64,000 nucleotides of DNA from Rhyzopertha dominica. Its lineage: Eukaryota > Arthropoda > Insecta > Coleoptera > Bostrichidae. The translations under genes and the position numbers were made by a program. The stretch lies in NCBI GenBank assembly GCA_025024175.1, contig QCXZ01000001.1, forward strand, positions 30,002,942 through 30,066,941, given 5' to 3'. Numbering within the stretch: position 1 is the first letter of the stretch; each line of letters begins with the position of its first letter. The notes under the pieces are model-generated. The model was not told where the DNA came from. It did not search any database and saw only the letters and a program-made list of their open reading frames with translations. Positions 12,201 through 24,200 of the stretch are shown piece after piece.

Positions 12201-15200
12201 GACAGACCGTTCTGGTTACTTCACTTAAAGAAATCATATTTGGTAGACACTAAACTCCAAAGAACTAATAAAACATAACTAATATTATCATAAAAATAAG
12301 GAGAAATGCAATAGGCAATTAGGAACCTTTACATAATCTTAGATTGAATGGCAGTAATATTTTAAGAAAAAGGCTGCATATCACTACTATAAACAATATA
12401 ACATATTCTTATAATTTTTATACTTCTTTGCTGATATTTACTACTAACATAATTAATTGATTTCTTGAAGATTTTGACGGCTGGCGTTGACTCTTCTGTT
12501 GTTGTTGTTTTCCCGGCTGTTATGCCGTGGTTAGGAGTTTTCTTTTCGCTACAGACGTTTCACTAGTCGTCGCTGGCAGCATCTTCAGTGTTGATTTGCT
12601 GGTTATAACTGAACTGAACGGGTAGTCCGGTGTTCGTAAATTTTATGTCGTGTCCTTCGTCAATTGTATGTTCTGCTACCCTCGACTTCTGTGGCTGGTT
12701 CAACCGTACCGTCCTTGATGTCATCTCAATATAATATTTGTCTGGAATGCGGTATATTCCAGATGTTTGTAACGGTTTCATTTTGTCTTTGCTATTCTCA
12801 TATCTTGGGAAATCTTCTTTGTTGATTTGAAGACCTTAGTGTACAGAGGAAAGACTGTTTTGGACCCATTATACGTACAAGAACTCCAGCATCTGCAAAC
12901 AGTATAATAGGCAGTGGTTACAAAACACGGGATATTAATCGGGCTTTAAACTTCAGGAAAACCGCAATTCTAAACGACGGCGTCGGTGCAAAAGAAAACT
13001 ACGTTATGTCGACGTGTTTGCCCTATATTGACGATGTTACATGCAAAGTAGCACGCTTATTGAAACGAAAAGGCATAAATACCTATCCTACTCCATTTGA
13101 CTCTGAAGTTATCTATAATTTCGTTTTAGAATTTGCAGAATTCCCTTGCCCTTATGATGATGATGGTTAAAAATAGACATAGCTGTAGGTAGAAATAAGA
13201 AGAAATGGGACAGTCATTTAGGAATCTTTATAGAAGTATAAATTGAATGGCCTCAATATTCCACGAAAAAGTACTGCATTCCATTACTATGATCAATACC
13301 AAATATAATTACATTTTTTTTAATTTAAATTCCTTGCTAATCTTTACTTCTAACATAGCAAATTCAATCATAATCACAGCATTGCATACTATGCATCTAT
13401 TGATTGATATCTCCAAAAGTTTGTTTAGAAATAAGTCTATTTCTATAGAAGCAGTGTCTCTAGTTTTCCCACTTAATATTATGGTAGTGCTCGAGTCTTC
13501 ACAAAGCTGCAATACCATTGTATATTTCGCTTCAAATCGCACGCCACTGGTCGTACCTATTTTCCTTTCGACGTAAAGAAATTGTAAAGGGACTGCCAAT
13601 ATCTAACGGTACCCCCACCCCTGTAACGACGCTATAGGTCGCATCGTACTTAGTTTATCTGATATGCCTCACCAGTTCGTGGTGATAAAGCATTTGCAAC
13701 TACCTGCCAGGTTAATGAGTCAGTTTGCGGTTACACTTGGTGGTGTTTGGAAGTGCATTTGCGAAGTCGATGGCAATTATAGTCGGTTTTTGTTTCGCTC
13801 GCTTTCCGAAATTCTTGTGCAACGCAGCGTTGTTAGAGACTCGTAATATCGGTGTTGTTTGATAGAAACTGTATTGGTCGGTGATTGCGGTTGTTTGAAC
13901 AAGATAAGGATATTAATTTACTTTGTTATAAACTATTTTCGAAGTGCCCAGTCGTTAAGTTCCTCATGCTTGGTTGTTACACGAACGGAGCAACTAATAA
14001 TATGCAGGTATGGATTATTTATATTCATGTTGATTCAACTAGCTACATTTGTAACGAAATGACCTTAAATTGAGGTCGTTTTGTGTGCACCTGACAATGG
14101 TGTTGTTTTTTCATTTGTTTAATATTGTTTCTAATGAACGAGTTTTGTATGTTTCCATTGAGTTGCCGACATTTCTTAGTTTGTATCTTCCTGATTTTAT
14201 GTCGTTTAGAAATAACGGCATTTATTTGTTTACATAATAAGCTGATAGTGTTCAAGCATTCAATGCGTGCAACTTGTAGCTTCTGTTGAGGTTAGATTTG
14301 TTAAAGGCGGCGTTGCCATTTCGTTTACCACTTGTTTTGTTCTAAAAAAACGCTTGGAAACGGAGTGTTACGCATAAATACAGTGATATTCGTTTTCATT
14401 TTTATAAGCTCTTTTTTCAAAGTTTGTAATTTATAAGGAGCTGTTTTCAAGACGAATTGCTACTGGTATAACATGCAGTTTGTATGCCATGTTGCCATAT
14501 CGTGTTGGTGAATCCAATGTTTTTGGTTTAAGTAGGTAAATCCTAGAGCACACCACGGAACTGTAGCATTTTTTTGTTCAAAGTTGTAACTGTAGCCATT
14601 GGTGACGTTTTATTATAACAATATCTTACTCACAAATAAAACATGTTCTAAGACATAAATAAAAACATTTGAACGTTCTTTGTGAAGAAAAAAACATTTA
14701 TATGAAAGTTTACAAACATCATAAACTTAAGCGTTGTTTAAAGGTTGCCGTGGGTATTAACAAGTACCATTAGCTGGCAAAAATGATTTTTAATTGTGGG
14801 TGTTGCCCCCATGTTCCTAAATTAATAGTTGAATTTTTCTTGGCATTTCCAAAATCATTGACTACTTTTTCTTCCTCTTTCCTGCTCACACCATAACTGA
14901 GCCCTGCAGTAACTTACTCTAGAGCTGAAAGTGCATTCTGCAAAACACTCCTGAGGTTTTCGCCTTACTGTCTTAACGACTATCTGGAGATTGCAGGCAA
15001 GACCTTGACTTATCAGTAAAAAATATATTCTTCTATTGATTCGCATCCCAGTGCTCATGATTTCTGGGAAACTGAAGTTGTGCAATATGATGATGCTTGA
15101 GAAACTGCTGCTACTGTCCCTTCACTTACATTGATATTCCGAATGTAATGCAGTCGATTTCTGATTTTAACAACAGCTGTGGAACAATGATCTCAGAAAC

Positions 15201-18200
15201 TTAGTAAAATGATAAAACAATCAGCATAGGCATTAGTTGAGGACCAGTTCCAGGTCATCTCTGGTAAGCTCTAGTGTTCAAGAAATATGCAAAATATGGT
15301 GTGCAGTGCTATTGAATAGTTGATCTTGTTCAGCAACGTTACTCATTTCTCACAACTTGAAGTACAATGGCCGCCACTGTTTCAGAATTTACAACTGTCT
15401 TGTTAAATGAACTTAACCTTATAATGTTTGTGAGACACTTTTTTCAACTTGACACACAATAATAACGCAAGATATCCATGGCATACCTTTTTTTGGTATG
15501 TGATGTTTCATATGAAATAACAAACGTTCAAGTGGTTTTAAATATGACTTTAAATATTGCAATTGTAAAGGTATAAAGCATCATAGCGCAATTTTAAGAT
15601 TAAACAAAAAATATATTTGCTCCTTTATTTTAGATACAAAAATTTAGGTTAATCATTTATTCTGTTTGACTTAAAGATGATTAGTGAACAATTGTTGTTT
15701 CCGTTCAGTTCGTATCTCAACTAATTTGCTATATTGTCAATGACTGAAGCAAAAAATTATTGAATACATTAGCCGTGGCCTTTTCATCTCACTGGCAGGG
15801 CATGTCGATTGAAGCATTATTATTGTTATTAGGGATCTTAATTATGAACTCTTTTGAACTTTGATTTGTTGTTATTTTTTTCAGTTGTGTAAAATTTCTG
15901 TTCTTTTTGCTCTTCCTGTTGCTGCTACCATTGTTTCATAAGGATTTATACCAGGCTTTAGTAACCACATTGGTTAAATTTACAGCCATTTGCCTAAACG
16001 GTTTGTCTGACTCGAGAATCTACACATTTAACCGGTTTTTTTAATAGACTTCGGGGAAGACCTGACTAGCTTGATGAAGGAATGGCACATTATACTCGAT
16101 CTTGTATCTGTCTGCCTAGAGCACATGTTACAGACTATCTGTTTCCATTTAAAAATAATGGGATAATTATTGTATTTATTTCTTTCTGGCCATTTATTAA
16201 ACAAATTTGTGCTCAACATACTTTCAATACTTTTGAATTTTATATAATCTCTTCGAATCTAATGCGAATTTGTCTTTGCAGTTGCTCAACGAAAAAAGTG
16301 ACGACGATGACATAGAAGCCAGAGCCGGCATCAAAAAACGTGGCGAGCTCCTCCAGCAGCTCTTGAAGGACGAGGAGGAATGCAAGTCGGAGAACCAATC
16401 ACAAGACGATACCCTTCTCAGAAGCTTAGGCTTCTCGAGTTCGCCTTCGCCACCTGGTGAGCCAGGTCGACCACGAAAACGACCCAGCGACGACAGAGAC
16501 GATAATCCGGCGAAGCGATCCAATGATGGTTCCCAGGTTTCATCTTCGGGTCCGGCAGCGACGAGCAAACTATGCGAAAAGAATCGAATGCTGGCCTCCT
16601 TGTTGGCGAAGCAACCGACAAACCATCAGCCGATACCGCCGATCCCGGCGAGTGTGATATCCGCGACCCCTCAGGAGAAGCTTCCGAAGATTACGGATCC
16701 CAATTTGATCAAGAACAACCGGATGATAAACCAAACTGCCATTCAGCAACAGCAGAACATGCTGAGCAACCAGCGGGTGAGCCGCATGCCAGGCAGGCCG
16801 CCCGCCACGAACTACCTCAATCAGATGTTGACGCCAACGGAGGGTGGTGGCATGCAACGAATGCAGACGCGGCAGATAACGCAGATTGGAACCGTGTCTT
16901 ACTCATCACCTGCAACGTCCAGTACGGATCAACTGTGGGACATGCAGACCAGTTCGGATGCTCTTCTGTCTGACATCTTGGATCAGGTTATTGATATTGT
17001 GCCAGAGGACAACAACGCTGACATCCTGAATCTTCTGGAGTCGATAGAGACGTCACAGAACAACAACAGTTTTCAACAGCCGATATCGGAGAAGATGGCA
17101 ATTAATATAATACAAAAGTCGCTGATGCAGTGTGAGTCCGTTGTGAAAAGTCCTTCTTCACCGACAGTCACCATGCCTGGTACTCCACCTGCATACTCTT
17201 CAGCATCGGTAAGTAGTCATCTTTATTTGTCTCATATTTTCCTAACTGAGTGATATGGAAACTTTTGTGTTTGTCAAGTGATATTTTCCCCGTTTTTGAA
17301 TTAACTATGTGGTGAAATATTAAAAAACTGACACTGCTTTATTACTAAATATGACATTGTTTTATTAACTAAATTTAAAAATTAATCAAAACTGTATACA
17401 TGGGTGTTGCTCACTAAACAAATACCTTAAGTACCATGGTTCACATCTTCATAGCCTTAATCCAATTTTGACCGTGCTCCATCATATTCAGCAACATAAA
17501 TCACGTTCAACGCCACCTATGGAGCAATTTGAATTTTTGTTCCTTTAGGTACGTACTATGGTGCATGTCCGTCATAGCCTACATCAAAATTTGACATACA
17601 TCAATATAGCATCAAAAATGATGTTCAACGACACCCATAATGCAAAATCAATTTTTTGCACCATGGTGCATATCCGTCATAGTCTTAATCCAAATTTGAC
17701 ATGTATTATCATATCATCAAAAATCAGTTCATCAAAACCTATGAAAAAAATCGAGTTTCTGTACCTTTAGGTACCATGGAGCGTGTTCTTCTATGTGTCT
17801 ATTATAGCCTTAATCAAAATTTAACATTCAACCTTGCAAAGATCGTTATCATGTCAAAAATCCATTTTTCTGGTTGCTAATTGTAGTTTTCATCAAAAAT
17901 TTTGAGGGAATTTTGTCTTGGCCAATCATTTCAAAAAATGTTGAAATCTGGTGTTGTGGAAGATTAAAATTCCTTTATGGCATTTGCCGTGGTCGAATTC
18001 AGGTTATATTGCATAGACTTTCTCTCTAGGGCTTTTCATCTTGGATTCGTTGGTTGGAAAGTTACATTGAGAACCAGACTAAGCTTGCAAAAATAGTTAA
18101 AAACTATGTTTTATCTTCCATCAACTTTCTTTCTCTTTGTGAATGACATTGGTAGAATATTTTAACACTGTACATTCTAAGCTTTATCTGTCTATCTATT

Positions 18201-21200
18201 GAAACTACTTTTTTCTTTATGCAAATATGTATTGAAAATACAATAAAGACTACGTTAAAATTAGTATAATACATTTTGAGCTGTTTGACATACAATTACA
18301 ATTTAATTTTTTGCAGAATCTTGCAGTGGAAACACATCACTATCAGTAGTGTCATAGTAATGGTCCTCCGAAGAAGAACACAAACCCCCTTTTCTAATTT
18401 TTCACCATCATGTGTTTTTGTGATGGACTGTTTTTCAATAAAAACTGTTTACCATTTTTCAGGTGTTATTTCTCACTAAAATTTTGTTCAGGTTCTTCTA
18501 CATTATGCAATTTAAACTTAATATTGTTAGTTGCTACTCAATTTTTTGGTATCCCCATATTTTTTTATACAATAAATTCAGGACTGTATTGAGGCAATCG
18601 CAGCACTTCATATCTGTTTTGTCACAGGTGTTCATCTAGTCGATAAACCAGTGTAGTTGTTTGTTTTACCATCTTGAGAATTCTGATTTTGTTATTTCAA
18701 TTGAAAGGTATACTTCTATTTTCCAAAAAGTCATTGATGTCCTACTTCGTGGTTGTGAAGTTAATTCGTTTTCTGTCACTACATTACTGTAAAATGCATT
18801 ATTTCCTGGTTTTGTTCTTATAAAATTTTAAGATATAGAATCATTATTACCATACTTAAAAATTTCCATACTACCTATAGGAATAACACCATCCATGGAA
18901 CTTAATTCACCACGAGTATGTATTGCGGAGTCGCCTTGACAATGGTTGTTTCAATGCCAAATTTGAATCCATCCTGTCACTCTTTTGGGTGTGCGTACTA
19001 TGTATACAAGTTTTATTTCTGTATAGGTACAGGTAAACAGGTATGATGGTGTTATCCTTTTATGACAAACATTTCATGACTCCAGATTGCCAGAAGCCCC
19101 AACTTTTTTTTCTCTAAAGGCATTCGGCCATCTAAAACTTATATAAAATGTACTTTAGAATTATCATAAAAAATCACATCTACTAACTTTAGAATTGATG
19201 ATTTGGAGTACAGAATTTAACTACCTATAGTTTAAAGTTTAACAAACTAAAAACTACACTATAACAACAAATAACAGTATTATGAAGTATAAAACAAGAA
19301 CATACACAAAGAGTGTCAGAATTGATATTAATCTTCATTCCAATGTGTGTATTCTAATTTTACAATCCTTTTTTCAGATGACTACTCAAAATAACCCAGT
19401 GGCGGGCTTTCCACCTCCCTTGAACTACCCCAGGCCAGGCTTCGGCATCCAACGAGGTACCGTGAGAGCTGGAGGTACACAGTATGTACCAACGAACGTG
19501 ACCAATCCTCAGCTCATTCTGCAGAGGAAGCAGCAGCAATTGCAACAGGAGCAGCACAAACGGAGGCTGCTTCAGCAACAACAGCAACAGCAGCTGCTTA
19601 TCCCATCCAACGCTGCAGCGGCGGATATAAACTCGGGATTACAGGTAAGAAATCTTTTAAGGATGATTGTAACATTAGTATTGTAATGACAATTTTACTA
19701 AGTTGGTGACTTGAATATCAGTCAGTCAAGTTTCAATTGCTAGATGTACTTGTCCTTTTTTGCAAAACATTGGTGTTGTTTTATTCTTCTTCAGTTCCCA
19801 GGACACAGAAAATCTCTCTCTTTGTACTTTTTCAGTCAGGTTAAACGTAGAAAAGGAGAATTTGTGTGGTGACTGCACACTACTTTTGTAACTGAACTTG
19901 TTTCTGTTTTTTTCTTTATGCACATCCTAATTTAAAAGACCTACNAGGGTCATGCCAGAATTCGTACACACAAAAACACAGCTCACATACAAAAAACAAT
20001 AAATTGCCAATGCTTCGGCAGTGAGGCATTGACATTGAATATGCCATTTTTATCAAGGCATTTCAACAGTTGAAATGCATGCTGTTGCAGGCTGTCTAAG
20101 TCAGTAAATTGAACTCTGGGAGAAAGATCAAAATATGGTAGATGTGGAATAATTTTCCAGCGGTTCTTCTTGTAAAATTCTTCAACCAACACTGCTGTGC
20201 AACTGGATTATGCTATTGTTCTGCAAATCTCATCTGCATTTTCTTTGCGAGCTGTTTTTATATGTGGAAAATTTGAATTACACCACTTACTATTTTAGCG
20301 TTCCATCAATGGCAATGATCAGTTTTAAGAAGTTGTGATTTCTTCTCATGCATTTTTTGTTTACTGGAAATGAAGTTGTGCAGAAATCTTTCTTTTCATC
20401 ATCGTCTCAGTTAAAATATGATGAAAGTATTTGGCAGACATGTTAGCTTCTTTTGTTATTTCAAGACATGTTAATCGACAATCTTCTTCCATTATTGTAG
20501 TCACAAAAACAGCAGAATTATTGCAGCATGAATTCTCTCACTTCTGTGGTCTTCAGTTTTTAACACTGGTATGACCATGACCCTTTCTGAAATGCATATC
20601 CATCGACCTAATCCACACATTACTTCTGGCAAGCTTCTTGTAACATACCATGAAGTTTGGCAACTGTTTTTCCACGCAGTGTTTTAATTCACTCTAATAT
20701 TGCTGTTATATCTCAATGACCAATATTTATAATTTGACTACTTCACACACAAAATCAGTTTGATTTTGGAAAAAATTGACAAAATAAAATAATTATATAT
20801 ATATTTTTTTTTACATTTTTGTGGTGCCTTAGAGGACCATAACTATCAAATTAACTTTCAGAGTGTAATGGTGACTTCTTTTTTCTGCAAGTGTGATTTG
20901 TATTATTTTATTTGAAACACCCTATATAAGCATGTAAGTAATGTAATGATTATAGGCCGGATAAATAAGCAAAATTTTATTAAAAAATGCTTATAAAAAG
21001 CATAATTATTAACTAAAAAAAGCAACAAATAGGCAATAAAATAAATCAAAACAAAAAATAGAAAATACCAAAAATAAAATTAAAATTATGATCAGAATTT
21101 GCATTGTATGTCTGCGTTTAAAAAAATAATAAATACAAACAAAAATAAACATTCAAAATAACATTTACTATACGTTATGTATTAATAAAATCATAAACCA

Positions 21201-24200
21201 AATTAATCATAGATTTTTCAGCAAATCCTAACAAACGAAATTTCAGAATGTATATTGAGCAAGAGGGTTTGTATGTTATACACTATTCATGCTTAAAAGT
21301 ATTGATAACTAAATATTGTTCCAAATGTTCCATTATTAGATTGTGTCTTCTTATTGAGAGTATTTTTATATTGCGAAGAGCTCGTTTCAATGCCGACTGT
21401 TGTAATGGGTGCATATTTGAATGATGCTATAGTTGTGGGACTCAAGTTAATCAGAAACAGTGTTACCACTCAGACTAAAAGATACTTTTTCTAATATTTG
21501 GTACCCTGTATTCTTTGAATAAATTTGTGCCAATTTTGTTTTAACTATTTCGAATGTCTCAGCTCTAGTGACGGATGTTAGTATTAAGTAATGAGGTTTC
21601 TATGAAATTCTGTTACAAGCTGCATCATTTTGACAGGTGCCTCCTGGCAGCCACTTTGAAAGTCACATGTTCTAAAAAACTTATTTTTAAAAATGTCAAG
21701 GTAAAGCCAGATGCCATTGCAGTCCTGTTTATTTAGTTAAATTTTAAATAACGAATAAGCACTAAAATATAATATAAGCAAGAAAAGCATTAAAAAATAT
21801 ATTTAAAACTACTTTTTTGTGTAAAGTAAGCGAAAAAGCTTAAAATCTAGTGTCTTAAGTTTTGAACTTGTTATAAATTCTTCTGTCTTGATCTTTAACA
21901 TGACGAATACACCTCAAATTTGCAGAACATCGATAGCATATTGAACAACAGCGTTGCCCCCAACGTTTCGCTGCAGCGCTCCTCCAGCGTGCCAGAGTCT
22001 CAGCTGTCACCGACATACGGGAACCAGATGAGCCAACAGAACCAGCGTCTGGGAAATCAGCAGCCGTATTCGCCTCATTCGCAGTTGGCGTCGCCCATCG
22101 GACAGCAGGCCGCTTTCCCGCAGACGACGGCCGGAAATTACCAGCNGNCGGCCGCGAGGCTGTCACCTCACCCGCCGTACAACCAGCAGTTGTCACCTAG
22201 ACAAACCTACCCCCAGGGGAATAACCAAAGCACTAACTGGCAGCAGGCGCAGGCGAGGCTTAGTGTACAGCAACAACAGAATCCTATGCTCAATGCTCAG
22301 CTCACTGTAAGTATTTTTCGTTTTTCATTTTTGGTTTGGTTGAAAACTTGTGTGATCTTGCAAATGAAATGTACAATTTTTTTTAATCAATCTATTTGTT
22401 TTCAAAATTCCGTTTTTTTTTTGGAAACTTGTGAATACTATGGCAACATAAAACAGCTGTTTTACAAAGTAAAAATATCTTTAAATAACTAAATTTAATA
22501 ATGAGTTAAATATAATAAAGCAAATAGCAGAAATTAAAAGTATAAAAATCAAGACAGTTAATAAATTAATAAATCATAAACTGTAAAATATTTTTTTTTC
22601 TACAATGAATGTTTCACAATCTAATAAAACATATTATTCAATTGCTTATATTGGTAACGGCAACAAAATTAAAAAAAATTAAAGAAATAAATATTAATTA
22701 CATTTAAACCTACCTTAACTCTTGAAAAAGCTTTATTTAATTATAAATGTGGGGTGTCCAAATTACGATGCAAAGCCTGCAACTATATATAAGTAGGCAG
22801 AAAATTTAAAAATTATAAAACGAGAATAAAAGGACATTTAAGATCTTGGTGATTAGCACAATCTTTTAGATACAGACCACGGTTTCGAAATTAATAACAA
22901 TGGTGATAATGAGCAAAAGGGCCAATTGCTAAGTTCATTCGAAATTTTAAGAGATAATAACAGTGGCGTGTGGTGATGTTTCAGGATGGATGTGCAGTAG
23001 ATATAAATGTTACGCCAGTGATTTGCAACAGCTTTATTTATAAACTTAATCAATTCTTCTGGTTTGCTTTACAAAATCTTCAATAACGTTGCCATAAAAT
23101 TTAATCATCGAAATTTTTCATATAACGAATTTTGCAGTTTAACTTTAATTTTGTGCACCATTGCAAGCTTAGGAGTTGGTCGGGCCAAGTTGTTGAACCT
23201 ACATCCTACATCCCTTGCTAATAAATACTCTAAAAACAAAAATTTGGCAATTTGGAAATTAGGAAATTCTCTGACAGTTCAGTATTTTCATGCAAAAAGT
23301 AACCTATTCAACGTTTAGCCAGACAAGTAAACTGTAAAATTTGCTTCTGGTCTAGTGATAGAATAGTCAGACTATTCGATTAATAATACTTGTTCTTGAT
23401 TAGTGTAAAAAGTTTGTTTTACGTAATAAATGCAACCATTTTCCCCATTACACTCACATTTATGTTTTTTATAGGAAATTGACTTTGTTGGCAATATTGG
23501 CTACTACTGTTTTTTTAAGCATTTTTTTTTCTATTTGATATGAGCTGGCACTTCTTAGTCACTTTGTCGCATTTCTTATACTTTGACATCATTTTAAACC
23601 CGATTCAAAACAATCTACATCAAAACGTTCTTTATCTTCTATATTCAATATGTAGTTGAGTTCTTAGAAGTAAATTTTACAAGTTGATAAGCAAACATTG
23701 ATAAGATAGCTGGCTTTTACATTGGTATTTGGAAGAAAATACTAAGTTTCAGCTTGAATACCTATTCATAGTGTTATATGCATTCAGTTGAGTTAAATAC
23801 AGTAGTGTTTTACCTTTTTGTGGATAAGAGCTGTCCTAGTTTTAGGGAGTAGTGAGAATACAATTTAGTGTTAGAATTATATAAGTGCAAAACAAACAAT
23901 GTTCATTTCCATTTTAACAATTTGATGAAAACAGAAGCACAATTTATATTTATTCAAAAGCAAGTAGAAAGAGACTCTTTGATTATGTCATGATTTGTGA
24001 TTGTTCACTTTTTTCAATGTATGTTCTGGTGCAAAAAGTAATTGCAAATTTCATTTTTGTGTCAGGTATCATGGGCGTCCCAACAGCTTACCTTTTGGAT
24101 AGTATTTTCACTAACGACATTTCCTAACTATGTTGACATGTTGAGTACTTTTTAATGAACCCTCATCATCATCTGTGTGATTTCTGCATGAACTATGCTA

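Larger units (their letters stand above)
10745..16281 (+). other. tai intron 2 (5.5 kb)
   Basis: Holds two Penelope-like fragments in opposite orientations (12480-12830 minus, 12870-13110 plus) bracketed by a diverged direct repeat (12103-12460 and 13080-13375). A locally GC-richer block sits at about 13600-13860. No clear exon is recognised in the remainder. Confidence 0.7.

Noticed and set aside
16570..16973. 133-codon and 95-codon frames overlapping tai exon 3
   Set aside because: Alternate-frame shadows; the tai frame is supported by splice phases and domain content.
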